From Cohnella thailandensis (GTDB lineage: Bacteria > Bacillota > Bacilli > Paenibacillales > Paenibacillaceae): a stretch of DNA of 64,000 bases. The DNA is taken from the NCBI RefSeq assembly GCF_014212135.1, contig NZ_JACJVQ010000006.1, forward strand, positions 406,747 to 470,746, written 5' to 3'. Positions 43,773-52,192 of this stretch are shown in pieces. Numbering within the stretch: the first letter of the stretch is position 1; every line of letters begins with the position of its first letter. The notes beneath the pieces are model-generated. The model searched no databases and was not told the origin of the DNA. It was given only the letters and a program-made list of their open reading frames with translations. Made by a program: the position numbers and the translations under genes.

Positions 43773-44510
43773 ATGAGCATGAACGGAAAAGTCGCGATCG
43801 TTACGGGAGCATCGAGAGGCATCGGCCGTCAGATCGCCATCCAATTGGCGCAAGCGGGAGCGAAGGTAGTCGTCAATTATTCCTCGAACCGGGAGAAGGC
43901 GGAGGAGGTCGTGAAGACGATCGGGCAAGCGGGAGGCGAGGCGACGGCCATTCGCGCCGACGTGGGGCGCGTGAGCGAGATCGAGGACTTGTTCTCGAAG
44001 ACGCTGGAGAAATTCGGTCGCGTGGACATTCTGATCAACAACGCCGGCATTATGGGGAACGCGGCCATCGGGGACGTGACGGAAGAGTTCTTCGACCGGA
44101 ACTACAGCATCAACGTCAAAGGAACCTACTTCGCGTGCCAGCAGGCGATGAAGCATATGGAAGCGGGCGGAACGATCGTCAATTTCTCGACGTCCGTGGC
44201 GGGGGCGATGCTTCCGACGTACAGCGTCTACGCCGCGACGAAGGGCGCCGTCGAACAGCTGACCCGTCAACTGGCGAAGGAATTCGGCCCGAAGGGGATC
44301 ACGATCAATTGCGTCGCGCCCGGACAGGTGGCGACGGAGCTGTTCCTAAGCGGCAAGTCGGAAGAGCTTATCGATTCGTACCGCCGCATGAACGCTTTCG
44401 GCCGTCTCGGCGAACCCGAGGATATCGCGAACGCGATCGAGCTGCTCGTCGGCGACAAGGCGCGTTGGATAACGGGACAGACGATCCGCGTCAACGGGGG
44501 CTTCAACTGA
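43773..44510 (+). CDS. Short-chain dehydrogenase/reductase
   Basis: A 245-residue classical SDR. The coenzyme motif TGASRGIG, the NNAG strand, the catalytic Ser in FSTSVAG, and YAATK (Tyr-x-x-x-Lys) are all present, as is the PGQVATE segment after the active site. Asn near YSSNREK at the end of the second strand suggests NADP(H) preference. AAAGGAGAGAG precedes the ATG by eight bases. The closest functional hint is the divergent AraC-family gene, probably its activator, perhaps responding to a carbonyl or alcohol. A terminator follows. Confidence 0.9.
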   Translation: MSMNGKVAIVTGASRGIGRQIAIQLAQAGAKVVVNYSSNREKAEEVVKTIGQAGGEATAIRADVGRVSEIEDLFSKTLEKFGRVDILINNAGIMGNAAIGDVTEEFFDRNYSINVKGTYFACQQAMKHMEAGGTIVNFSTSVAGAMLPTYSVYAATKGAVEQLTRQLAKEFGPKGITINCVAPGQVATELFLSGKSEELIDSYRRMNAFGRLGEPEDIANAIELLVGDKARWITGQTIRVNGGFN

Positions 44511-44539
44511 GGAGCGCAAGAACCGAATAACCGGACGAG

Positions 44540-44586
44540 GGACGATCGGACCGCGCGGCGACGCGCGGAAGCGGTCGTCCTTTTTT
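44540..44586 (+). terminator. Terminator after the SDR gene
   Basis: GGACGATCGGACCGCGCG (44540-44557) pairs with the segment at 44562-44580 (ending GCGGTCGTCC), followed by six T. Confidence 0.8.
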
Positions 44587-44596
44587 GACCATTGAA

Positions 44597-44660
44597 GTCA
44601 CAATCGTATCCTTCCAAGTCACATTTGTTGTAGTCGGCTCCCTCCGTTTCGGGTTAAGAT
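44597..44660 (+). promoter_or_regulatory. Activator-type promoter of the binding protein/YesMN operon
   Basis: AAGTCACA occurs at 44595 and again at 44616, exactly 21 bases (two helical turns) apart; the probable -10 is TAAGAT (44655-44660) with no good -35. The segment aligns without gaps to 28120-28183 upstream of the maltodextrin operon. Direct half-sites two turns apart are typical for AraC-type activators such as the YesN-like regulator encoded here. Confidence 0.6.
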
Positions 44661-44700
44661 TAAGGAATCGAAACACCGGGCGGACAAAGGGGATAGCAGC

Positions 44701-46248
44701 ATGGTGGACGCGCAAAAGAAAGCGGTTACGGCGTGGCTGGCGATCGGAATCGCCGCGCTCGGTCTCGCCTTGCTCGCGGCTGCGTGGATGCAGAGAGACA
44801 AGGGGGAAGGATCGGGCGCTCTTCCGAACGCCGGCGAGAACGCCGGGAACCCGGGATCGGATCGTCTCGTCATGGTTTTCCCCGCGGGGAGCGTTCCCAA
44901 GGACCTGCCGCTCGTCGAAGAGGAGATCAACCGTTACCTCGAGGGGACGATTCAAGCCGAGCTCGATATCATCCCGATCAATCTGGCTGGATGGTGGGAC
45001 AAGACGGGGCTCATGTTCGCCTCGAACGAGCAGATCGACCTGATGTTCACCGCCGGTTGGATGAGATTCGGCGACGAGGTGGCGAAGGGGCGGTTTCTTC
45101 CGCTGGAGGACCTTCTGGATCGATACGGGCAGGGGATCAAGGAAATTCTGAACCCTTCGATTCTCGAGGCGGGCAAGATCGATAACCACATCTACGGGAT
45201 CGTGACCAACAAGGAGTTCGCCTCCAGCAAAGGTCTGGTCATGCGCAAGGATCTGCTCGACAAGTACGATATCAACCTAAGCCGCGTTCGGAAGCTGTCC
45301 GACCTGACCGAAGCGTTCGCCGTCATCAAGGAGAACGAGCCCGGGGTCGCTCCGATTCAAGCGAAGTCGGACCGCAGCCCGTTCATCTTCATGATGCAGA
45401 ACGGCTTCTTCGATATGCTCGGCGAAGGTCCCGGAGCGTTGGAGCGCGAAGGGAATTCCACCGCGATCGTGAACATGATCGAGACGCCGATCTACCGGGA
45501 ATACGCGAAGCTGATGCACGAATGGAACCTGGCGGGCTACTTCAACGCCGACGCGGCGACGAGCCGGGACAGCGAATACGAAGCGGTCAAGGCGGGGCAG
45601 GCGTTCTCTTACGCCGAATCGCTGAAGCCGGGCTTCGACCTGCAGGCGTCCCGGGATACCGGTACCGAGATGGAGATGGTCGAGCTTACCGAGCCCTACA
45701 CGACGACGGCCGACACGACGAGCGCGATGTTCGGGATCACGAGCAACGCGAAGCATCCGGAGAAGGCGATGAGGCTGCTGAATCTGCTCTATACGGACCC
45801 GTATCTGCTCAACCTGTTGAACTGGGGAATCGAAGGCAAGCATTACGTGAAAGTGGCGGACGGCATCATCGCCTATCCGGAAGGCGTCGACGCCAGGACG
45901 GTAGGCTACAACATCAACGAGCCCTGGATGTTCGGCAACCAGCTGAATTCCTACCTGTGGAGCAACGAGGATCCGCGGCTGTGGGAACAATACCGCGAGT
46001 TCAACGAGCAGGCCGACAAGTCGAAGGCGCTCGGCTTCGTTTTCAACCCGGAGAAGGTCAAGAAAGAGATCGCGGCTTGCAACGCGGTCGACGAGAAGTA
46101 CGGACCGGCGATCAACACGGGGGCGCTCGACCCCGATCAGGTCATTCCTCTCTACTTAAGCGAACTGAAGGCGGCCGGGGCGGACCGCGTCATCGCGGAG
46201 AAGCAGCGGCAGCTCGACGAATGGCTCGCGGAGAGGGGCGGCCCATGA
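44701..46248 (+). CDS. Extracellular solute-binding protein linked to a two-component system
   Basis: A 515-residue ABC-type substrate-binding protein of the large LplA/DUF3502-containing group. Residues 8-29 form a hydrophobic signal or anchor, but no lipobox cysteine is present, so it may stay attached by an uncleaved helix. The domain shows LVMVFPAGSVPKDLPLVEEEINRYL, IDLMFTAGW and FGITSNAKHPEKAMRLLNLLYTDPYLLNLLNWGIEGKHYV, characteristic of this group. No permease genes are adjacent; the next gene is a sensor kinase whose ATG overlaps its stop. It may therefore present a sugar to the kinase rather than to a transporter. The ATG follows AAAGGGGAT. Confidence 0.85.
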   Translation: MVDAQKKAVTAWLAIGIAALGLALLAAAWMQRDKGEGSGALPNAGENAGNPGSDRLVMVFPAGSVPKDLPLVEEEINRYLEGTIQAELDIIPINLAGWWDKTGLMFASNEQIDLMFTAGWMRFGDEVAKGRFLPLEDLLDRYGQGIKEILNPSILEAGKIDNHIYGIVTNKEFASSKGLVMRKDLLDKYDINLSRVRKLSDLTEAFAVIKENEPGVAPIQAKSDRSPFIFMMQNGFFDMLGEGPGALEREGNSTAIVNMIETPIYREYAKLMHEWNLAGYFNADAATSRDSEYEAVKAGQAFSYAESLKPGFDLQASRDTGTEMEMVELTEPYTTTADTTSAMFGITSNAKHPEKAMRLLNLLYTDPYLLNLLNWGIEGKHYVKVADGIIAYPEGVDARTVGYNINEPWMFGNQLNSYLWSNEDPRLWEQYREFNEQADKSKALGFVFNPEKVKKEIAACNAVDEKYGPAINTGALDPDQVIPLYLSELKAAGADRVIAEKQRQLDEWLAERGGP

Positions 46249-48044
46249 TTCCCATGCTCCCAAAGAGATCCTCGAAGCCCCGGACGATTCGCTCCCGCTT
46301 GATACTCGGGTTCTGTCTCGTCACGATTCCGCTTCTGGTCGTCGTCCTGTCGAACAACCTCTACGCGACCCGGGTCGTGCACTCCCAGGTGGCGGAGTCC
46401 AACCGTAACCTGCTGACGGTGTACATGAACGACATGGACAAAGCGCTGGAAGAGATCGAGAACTACCTGTACAAGACCGCCGAGCAGGATCAGAACGTCA
46501 GCTCGCTCAGTCAATATCCGAAGGATAGCCTGGAATATTACCTGGCGGCGAATCGGACGGTAAACGATCTGTTCCTCAATCGGAACTATTACGAGGCGGC
46601 GGACGTGCTGTTCGCCTACAGCGCCGAACATGACGAGCTGTTCGTGGCCCCGCAGCAGGACGTTCCATACGAACGCAAGAGAGCCATCCAAGATCGGCTG
46701 TCCGACCTCATGAGGGAGAAACAGGGAGAAACGCTCTTCTACACGGGATGGAACGTCGCCCGGATCGCGGACGGCACCTCTGCCCTCGTAAGGGCCGTCG
46801 ATACGGGATCCCGAACGATGGTCGGAGCCTGGGTCGACTTAAGCCGTCTGATGCAGCCGCTGAACCGGTTGACCGAGAACGGCGGAGGGGCGGCGCTCCT
46901 CGTGACCGACGAAGGCGAGGCGCTTTCCCCGATCGACGGGGGCATGCGGGAGGAGCTCGAGCGGATCGGACTGCGAGCCGAAGCGGTGCAAGGCGACGAG
47001 AGCGCGGACTACAACATCGTGGAGCTGGATCAGCGCTATCTGCTCGTCTCGAAGCATTCCGCAACGGTTCGTTTAAGCTTGATTCTGCTCTTGCCGGAGA
47101 AAAAGGTGCTGGAGGGGCTTCCCTACTTCCGGGTATTGACGTATTGGGTGCCGGCGCTGGCCGCGATTCTGCTCGTCGTCTATTTGATCTTCCTGCAGAA
47201 GTGGATCGCGTCGCCGATCACAAGGCTGATCAAGGGGATGCGAAGAATCCGTTCCGGCGACTTGTCCGCGCGTCTCGAGGACAACAAGCTGGTCGAATTC
47301 ATGGCCATCAACGAGACCTTCAACGGCATGGTCCGGCAGATCGAGCACCTCAAGATCGATATTTACGAGGAGCAGATCCGCACGCAGAAAGCGGAGCTCA
47401 AGCATCTCCAAGCGCAGATCCATCCGCATTTCTTCATGAATTCCCTTAACATCGTTTATCATCTGGCGCAGATTCGCAGCTTCGATATCATTCAGAGCCT
47501 GGCGATGCATCTGGTCCGCTACTTCCGCTACGCGACGAGAACCCAGGTGTCCTCTTTGACCATGCGGGAGGAGATGGACCATATTCAGGATTATCTGTCT
47601 ATCCAGAAGTACCGGTTCCCGGAGGCGCTCGACTACGCCATTCAGGTGGAGCCCGAGCTGGAGGCGTTCGCGCTTCCCCCTCTGACGGTTCAGCCGCTGG
47701 TCGAGAACGCGATGGTGCACGGCTTCGCGTATCTCGGCGGGACGCCATACCGAATCTCGATTCGGGTATATGCCGAAGCGGGCGAGCCGAATTCTCCGGT
47801 CTGCATCGAGGTCGCGGATAACGGGAAAGGCTTCGCCGAGGGCAAGGCGGAGGAGCTTCGGGAGACGGTGCACCGGAGCGAGCCGGGCGAACGCCACGTC
47901 GGCCTGTGGAACGTCGTGCGCCGCTGCCGGCTTTTCTATAAGGGGAACGTACGCATGAGTTTTGAGAACGCGGAGCCGCGGGGGGCGAAGGTGACGCTGA
48001 TCCTGCCGCCCGCTCCGTCCGGCAAAGGAGGTCCATCCGCATGA
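46245..48044 (+). CDS. YesM-type sensor histidine kinase
   Basis: A 599-residue membrane kinase. Two membrane segments (about residues 19-40 and 298-318) enclose an extracellular dCache-like sensor domain; a HAMP domain follows (ITRLIKGMRRIRSGDLSARLED). The His-kinase domain carries the phospho-acceptor in HPHFFMNSLNIVYHL (His395) and the ATPase boxes QPLVENAMVHG and VADNGKGF with GLWNVVRRC. The start overlaps the binding-protein stop and the stop overlaps the regulator start, both as ATGA, so the three proteins are made together. The likely signal is an extracellular sugar presented by the binding protein. Confidence 0.92.
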   Translation: MIPMLPKRSSKPRTIRSRLILGFCLVTIPLLVVVLSNNLYATRVVHSQVAESNRNLLTVYMNDMDKALEEIENYLYKTAEQDQNVSSLSQYPKDSLEYYLAANRTVNDLFLNRNYYEAADVLFAYSAEHDELFVAPQQDVPYERKRAIQDRLSDLMREKQGETLFYTGWNVARIADGTSALVRAVDTGSRTMVGAWVDLSRLMQPLNRLTENGGGAALLVTDEGEALSPIDGGMREELERIGLRAEAVQGDESADYNIVELDQRYLLVSKHSATVRLSLILLLPEKKVLEGLPYFRVLTYWVPALAAILLVVYLIFLQKWIASPITRLIKGMRRIRSGDLSARLEDNKLVEFMAINETFNGMVRQIEHLKIDIYEEQIRTQKAELKHLQAQIHPHFFMNSLNIVYHLAQIRSFDIIQSLAMHLVRYFRYATRTQVSSLTMREEMDHIQDYLSIQKYRFPEALDYAIQVEPELEAFALPPLTVQPLVENAMVHGFAYLGGTPYRISIRVYAEAGEPNSPVCIEVADNGKGFAEGKAEELRETVHRSEPGERHVGLWNVVRRCRLFYKGNVRMSFENAEPRGAKVTLILPPAPSGKGGPSA

Positions 48045-49633
48045 CCCGGGTTCTTATCGTCGATGATGAAATTTATGCCGTTAAAGGGTTGGTGTCGGGC
48101 GTCCGCTGGGACTCCATCGGAGTCGAAGGCGTGTTCGAGGCGTACCATGCGGCCATGGCGAAGGAAGTTCTGCGGCGGGAAGAGATCGACATCATGATCT
48201 GCGATATCGAGATGCCGGAAGCGAGCGGACTTGAGCTGATGGAATGGGCGGCGGAGCAATGCTTGCCGATCGAGACGATCGTGCTGACGTGCCATTCCGA
48301 GTTCGCTTACGCGCAGAAGGCTCTTCAGCTCGGAGGGAACGATTATCTGCTGAAGCCGGTCATCTACTCCGATCTGGAGCGGGTGCTGGAGAAGACGATC
48401 CGGAAGGTCCGGGAGAAGCGCAAAGCGAGCGAGCTCGGCGATCTCTACCTCCAGTATGCGGAGCTGTGGAACAGCCGCAAGCCGCTTCTGATCGAGCGTT
48501 TCTGGGAGGACCTGCTCGAGCGGCGTTTCCGGCCGGACCGGGAGTCGATCGATGCGGCGCTGGCCGGCTGCGACATCTCCTACAAGGACATCGAGCGGAT
48601 AAGGCTGGTCCTTATCAGCCTGGAGCAATGGGAGAAGCCGTTGACCGAGCGCGAGGAAGAGATCATGGAATACGCTCTTCGCAAGGCGGCGGAGGAGCTT
48701 CTGCCGATCCTTCCTTCCGGGCATGTCTTTCGGGATCGGCGGGGTCACACGATCGCGGTCGTTCCCGTCGGCGACGACGAGAGGTTGGGGCTATCCGCGC
48801 TCTGCAAGAGCTATATCGAGGCTTGCCGGCGCTATTTCTACGGGCGCGTGTCCTGCTACGTCGGGGAGCCGGTCGCGATCGAAGAGGCGATCCGTTCGTA
48901 CCTCTCGCTGCAGAATGCGGAATACCGCAACGTGAGCCGCATGAATGCCGTCATCGAACTCGGGGAGGAGCCTTTGGACGCGGAGTTTCCTTCCTCCTCC
49001 CAGCCTTCGATGCTGGAGCTTGCCGATTTGCTGGAGCAGGGGAAGCGGGCCGAGCTTATGGCCGCGCTGGAGGAGAAGCTGGGGCAGGAGGCGCTGTCGG
49101 TCGAGGCGTTGACGGCGATGTACCATTCCTTGCTTCAGGTGGTTTACTACGCTTTGCATCGCAAGGGCTTCTCCGCCGCGCTGCTTTACGAGAACGAGAG
49201 CTGGCTTGACGCGAAGCAGGCCGCGAAGTCGGTCGGGAGGTTCCGAAGCTGGGCGGAAAAGGTCGTGGAGGCGGCGGATCGCCTCCTGTCTGCTCAAGCG
49301 TCCTCCAGTCCCGTCGTTCAGAAAGTGAAGGCCATCGTGGCGGAGCGCCTGAACGAAGAGTTGACCCGCGAGGAGCTGGCGGCCGGCGTCTTTCTGAACC
49401 CGGCTTATCTATCCCGGCTGTTCCGCAAGGAGACAGGGATGGCGCTGACCGAATATATCCTGCAGGAGAAAATGCGCAGGGCTTCCGATCTGCTCGCGAC
49501 GACCGAGCGCAGCGTCAGCGAGATCGCGGGAGAACTGGGGTACGGCAACTTCTCGTATTTCGCCAGGCAGTTCCGCAAGGTATACGGGGAGACTCCCCAC
49601 GACTACCGCAAGCTTCTTAAGCGGGCTAAATAA
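48041..49633 (+). CDS. YesN-type response regulator with AraC DNA-binding domain
   Basis: A 530-residue regulator. Receiver domain at residues 3-120 (VLIVDDE, acceptor Asp55 in CDIEMPEASG, Lys in YLLKPV). A long middle domain of unknown structure (about 130-420) precedes the AraC-type double helix-turn-helix (430-527: LAAGVFLNPAYLSRLFRKETGMALTEYILQEKM and SEIAGELGYGNFSYFARQFRKVYGETPHDYRK). It is the probable activator at the repeated GTCACA sites upstream of its own operon (44597) and of the maltodextrin operon (28120); that link is inference from the shared DNA pattern. Confidence 0.92.
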   Translation: MTRVLIVDDEIYAVKGLVSGVRWDSIGVEGVFEAYHAAMAKEVLRREEIDIMICDIEMPEASGLELMEWAAEQCLPIETIVLTCHSEFAYAQKALQLGGNDYLLKPVIYSDLERVLEKTIRKVREKRKASELGDLYLQYAELWNSRKPLLIERFWEDLLERRFRPDRESIDAALAGCDISYKDIERIRLVLISLEQWEKPLTEREEEIMEYALRKAAEELLPILPSGHVFRDRRGHTIAVVPVGDDERLGLSALCKSYIEACRRYFYGRVSCYVGEPVAIEEAIRSYLSLQNAEYRNVSRMNAVIELGEEPLDAEFPSSSQPSMLELADLLEQGKRAELMAALEEKLGQEALSVEALTAMYHSLLQVVYYALHRKGFSAALLYENESWLDAKQAAKSVGRFRSWAEKVVEAADRLLSAQASSSPVVQKVKAIVAERLNEELTREELAAGVFLNPAYLSRLFRKETGMALTEYILQEKMRRASDLLATTERSVSEIAGELGYGNFSYFARQFRKVYGETPHDYRKLLKRAK

Positions 49634-49734
49634 CTTATGAACGAACGGCCATGCGGACGGAAGGGGAAGAGGCTTCGCGTTCTCTCGGAGGATCGGTCTG
49701 CGGGAATCCGGGAAGCCCGGTCCTCCTCCGTGAC

Positions 49735-49761
49735 CGTTTGCTTCTCAAACGCCGTTTTTTT
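49735..49761 (+). terminator. Terminator of the YesMN operon
   Basis: CGTTTG (49735-49740) and CAAACG (49746-49751) form a short stem followed by CCGTTTTTTT. A larger stem (CGGAGGA with TCCTCCG) lies just upstream at about 49685-49730. No gene is supported in the gap 49634-49941. Confidence 0.6.
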
Positions 49762-49834
49762 CTCCTGCTCTCCTCGCAAGTGGTTTTACCCCGCAATATA
49801 GGTGCCAGGGCGTTCTTATCTCAAAACATGAAAA

Positions 49835-49875
49835 AAATTCTGAAGAGCACAAAAAGGGAACTCTTTTCAGAATTT
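49835..49875. promoter_or_regulatory. A/T-rich inverted repeat upstream of hxlR-type gene
   Basis: AAATTCTGAAGAG (49835-49847) pairs with CTCTTTTCAGAATTT (49861-49875) with a 2-base bulge. Read on the minus strand it is followed by a run of seven T and would act as a terminator; on the plus strand it may be an operator for the HxlR protein. A nearby AGTGG/CCACT repeat and AATATT doublets (about 49888-49926) are further candidate sites. Confidence 0.4.
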
Positions 49876-49941
49876 GTTCAGCCCTTAGTGGTACAACAGA
49901 AATATTGGGGGAATATTCCACTATCGTAGAAGGAGATTAAC

Positions 49942-50283
49942 ATGGCTAAACTTATGGAAAAACTACCTGGAAACAACGCGAGCGCAGGCGCCGAAGTCGA
50001 GATCACGATGAGCGTCATCGGGGGCAAATGGAAGGGCATTATTCTCTTTCACTTGGCTAAAGAGGAGACAAGATTCAATCAGCTTAGACGGCTTATTCCG
50101 GGAATTACGCAGCGAATGTTAACCCTTCAATTGCGGGAACTGGAGAAGGACGGCATCGTCGAGAGGATTGCCTATCAAGAGATTCCCCCGCGAGTCGGAT
50201 ATCGCCTTAGCGAGCTGGGCTACTCGTTGATGCCGCTGATTCACATGATGAGGCAATGGGGAGAGAAATATAGCCAACGTTAA
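49942..50283 (+). CDS. HxlR-family transcriptional regulator
   Basis: A 113-residue winged-helix protein with the HxlR/MarR-like pattern: ITMSVIGGKWKGIILFHLAKEETRFNQLRRLIPGITQRMLTLQLRELEKDGIVERIAY, then PRVGYRLSELGYSL as wing. Members often sense electrophiles through a cysteine near the N-terminus; no cysteine is present here, so another signal is likely. AGAAGGAGAT precedes the ATG. No adjacent reductase or divergent target is found, which is unusual for the family. Its end is 37 bases from the convergent REC-BTAD gene. Confidence 0.88.
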   Translation: MAKLMEKLPGNNASAGAEVEITMSVIGGKWKGIILFHLAKEETRFNQLRRLIPGITQRMLTLQLRELEKDGIVERIAYQEIPPRVGYRLSELGYSLMPLIHMMRQWGEKYSQR

Positions 50284-50320
50284 GAGAGAGCCCGCCTTGA
50301 GGGCTGCTCTCTTGGGTGCT

Positions 50321-51442
50321 CTATTCTTTTTTCCAATTAAGATACCAGGTTTGAACTTCCGCGGACGGCTCCGTTCCGTATTCGCTCTGCGTCATCGCGC
50401 TCAGGCGGCTATAATGCTGTTCGACGAGGCTTCGTTCCCCTAAACGGGCATAAAGCTCCATTAACGCGAAGTAGATCTCTTCCGAATAAGGGAATCTCTG
50501 CAGAATGCGGTTGTACCATGTGGAAGCCATTATCGCGTCGTTATTCTCGTCATGCCTCTTGGCGAGGCGCTTGGCGTGATGGAACCACAGGCTGCTGAGC
50601 CGCTCGCGCTCATGCTCGGCCCATAGATATCCGCTGTCCTCGAACAATTCTCCTCGATTTAAGATCATCTTCTCCTCGTAGTCCTCAAGGGCAAGGGAAG
50701 CGATCTCGGCTTCGCTCGGAAGCTGCCGTTCCCATTGCTCGGCGTCGGTCTCCATCCCGTTTCGTTCGAGAGAATAGCTGTTGCTCGAATTGACGATCCG
50801 GAGAGGAAGGCGGGCGGCCTCCAAGGTGCGGCGAAGCTGGTAGATCGTCGTATATAGCTGGGTGTAAGCCTTCTTCTGATCGGATTCCGGCCACAGGATC
50901 TCGACCAGAACATCCTTACGCACGGGCTGACCTGCCCTTAACGTCAAGTAAGCGAACAGCTCTTGGGCCTTGGCCGTCCTCCATGCCAGGAACTCGTTCG
51001 GACCGACCTCTACCTGCAATCTGCCCAGACAGCGGATCGCGCCCTTGCGGAGCTCGTCCGGCGTATCGGAAGTGGCTTGAAGTCTCTCGGCGACTCTCTG
51101 GAGCGTAAGCGCCAATCGTTCGGTCCGGCAGGGCTTCAGAACGTAATCGAGAGCTTCCAGCTCGAACGCTTTGACGGCGTATTCCTCGTATGCGGTTACG
51201 AATACGATCTGCGGAGAAGGGGAGAGATCCTGGAAGTCCAGGGCGGCTTCGATGCCGCTCACCTCGGGCATTTCGATATCGAGAAAGACGACGTCCGGCT
51301 TCGACCTGGCGGCCGCTTCCAACGCCTCGACGGGATTCCGGTACGTCCCGACGATCTCGATTCCTCCAAGCTTGCGTAATTGGTTCTCCAGCCCTCTCAA
51401 CGCGAGAGATTCATCATCGACCAAGATGCCGCGCACAGCCAT
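50321..51442 (-). CDS. REC-BTAD response regulator
   Basis: A 373-residue regulator with an N-terminal receiver (ILVDDE, acceptor Asp55 in FLDIEMPE, Lys in YVLKPC), a winged-helix DNA-binding domain (about 150-220, with FLAWRTAKAQELFAYLTLRAG and EILWPES) and a C-terminal BTAD helical-repeat domain. It is a complete paralogue of the fragment at 2-838. Sensor kinases for such orphan regulators are often histidine kinases with 7TMR domains, but none is adjacent here. AGGAGG stands only 2 bases before the ATG; an in-frame GTG two codons later (51436) is at ideal distance and may be the true start. Confidence 0.88.
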   Translation of the reverse strand: MAVRGILVDDESLALRGLENQLRKLGGIEIVGTYRNPVEALEAAARSKPDVVFLDIEMPEVSGIEAALDFQDLSPSPQIVFVTAYEEYAVKAFELEALDYVLKPCRTERLALTLQRVAERLQATSDTPDELRKGAIRCLGRLQVEVGPNEFLAWRTAKAQELFAYLTLRAGQPVRKDVLVEILWPESDQKKAYTQLYTTIYQLRRTLEAARLPLRIVNSSNSYSLERNGMETDAEQWERQLPSEAEIASLALEDYEEKMILNRGELFEDSGYLWAEHERERLSSLWFHHAKRLAKRHDENNDAIMASTWYNRILQRFPYSEEIYFALMELYARLGERSLVEQHYSRLSAMTQSEYGTEPSAEVQTWYLNWKKE

Positions 51443-51580
51443 ATCCTCCTACGACGCAATAGAAAATAGACGTCTAACTTATGTATCGTATATAAGTACG
51501 TAAAAGTATAGATAAAGGAACCGTTTGGCGCAAAAAAACTCCATTCCGATTCTGGCTGCGGAATGGAGGGGACGTAATCG

Positions 51581-52012
51581 TTATTCGCGGGAAAGGAGGA
51601 GCTTGCGGTAAATGCTCAGCAGTTGTTGGACTTCCTCGTCGCTGAGCGAACTGAACATCTTCTCCATCAGCTCGACTCTCTTCTCCTGGATGGAGGCGAG
51701 CAGGCGCTTGCCCTCTTCCGTAATCTCGAGCTTAACGACCCTCCGGTCGCTCGGATCGCTTACGCGCTCGACGAGCTTCTGCTTCACCAGCTTGTCCGAG
51801 ATAACGGTCATGCCCCCGGAAGTGACGCCTAATATATTCGAGAGATAGGAGCTTGGTTTGGATCCTTCCGCCAGAAGGATATCGAGCGCTTGAACCTGGC
51901 TGATCGAGAGGTCGTTCTCGATGTCCTTCGCCCATTCGTTCCGCCATAGTCGATTGTGCTGCCGAATCAATCCGAACAATTCCACGATATTGTCGTGTAA
52001 GGTCACGGCCAT
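51581..52012 (-). CDS. MarR-family transcriptional regulator
   Basis: A 143-residue winged-helix regulator. ISQVQALDILLAEGSKPSSYLSNILGVTSGGMTVISDKLVKQKLVERVSDPSDRRVVKLEITEEGK contains the recognition helix and wing, and flanking helices make the dimer. Start: ATG 52012 has GGAGG only one base ahead, while a GTG at 52006 has it seven bases ahead; the longer in-frame version to 52048 has no ribosome site. An inverted repeat upstream (52028-52053) is a candidate autoregulatory site. No target gene is adjacent. Confidence 0.85.
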   Translation of the reverse strand: MAVTLHDNIVELFGLIRQHNRLWRNEWAKDIENDLSISQVQALDILLAEGSKPSSYLSNILGVTSGGMTVISDKLVKQKLVERVSDPSDRRVVKLEITEEGKRLLASIQEKRVELMEKMFSSLSDEEVQQLLSIYRKLLLSRE

Positions 52013-52027
52013 GCCTCCACAATAATT

Positions 52028-52053
52028 AAAGTATTTCAATTTTCCCATACTTT
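52028..52053. promoter_or_regulatory. Candidate operator upstream of marR-type gene
   Basis: AAAGTAT (52028-52034) and ATACTTT (52047-52053) are perfect inverted arms 12 bases apart, 16 bases upstream of the coding sequence on the minus strand. Confidence 0.4.
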
Positions 52054-52192
52054 GCGGAAGAAGACCAGTCTTTTGGGACTAAGTGCGGAAAGTTTCAAGA
52101 TTTAGATTCGGAACGGAAAATGAATTCAAACCGCCTCCTGCGTCCGAGGACGCGGCAGACGGTTTGAGAGTGAACGGTGGATCCTTCGCCGG

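Noticed and set aside
49651..49929. 92-codon frame after the YesN-type gene
   Set aside because: It runs through a terminator and an A/T-rich hairpin and has no ribosome site.
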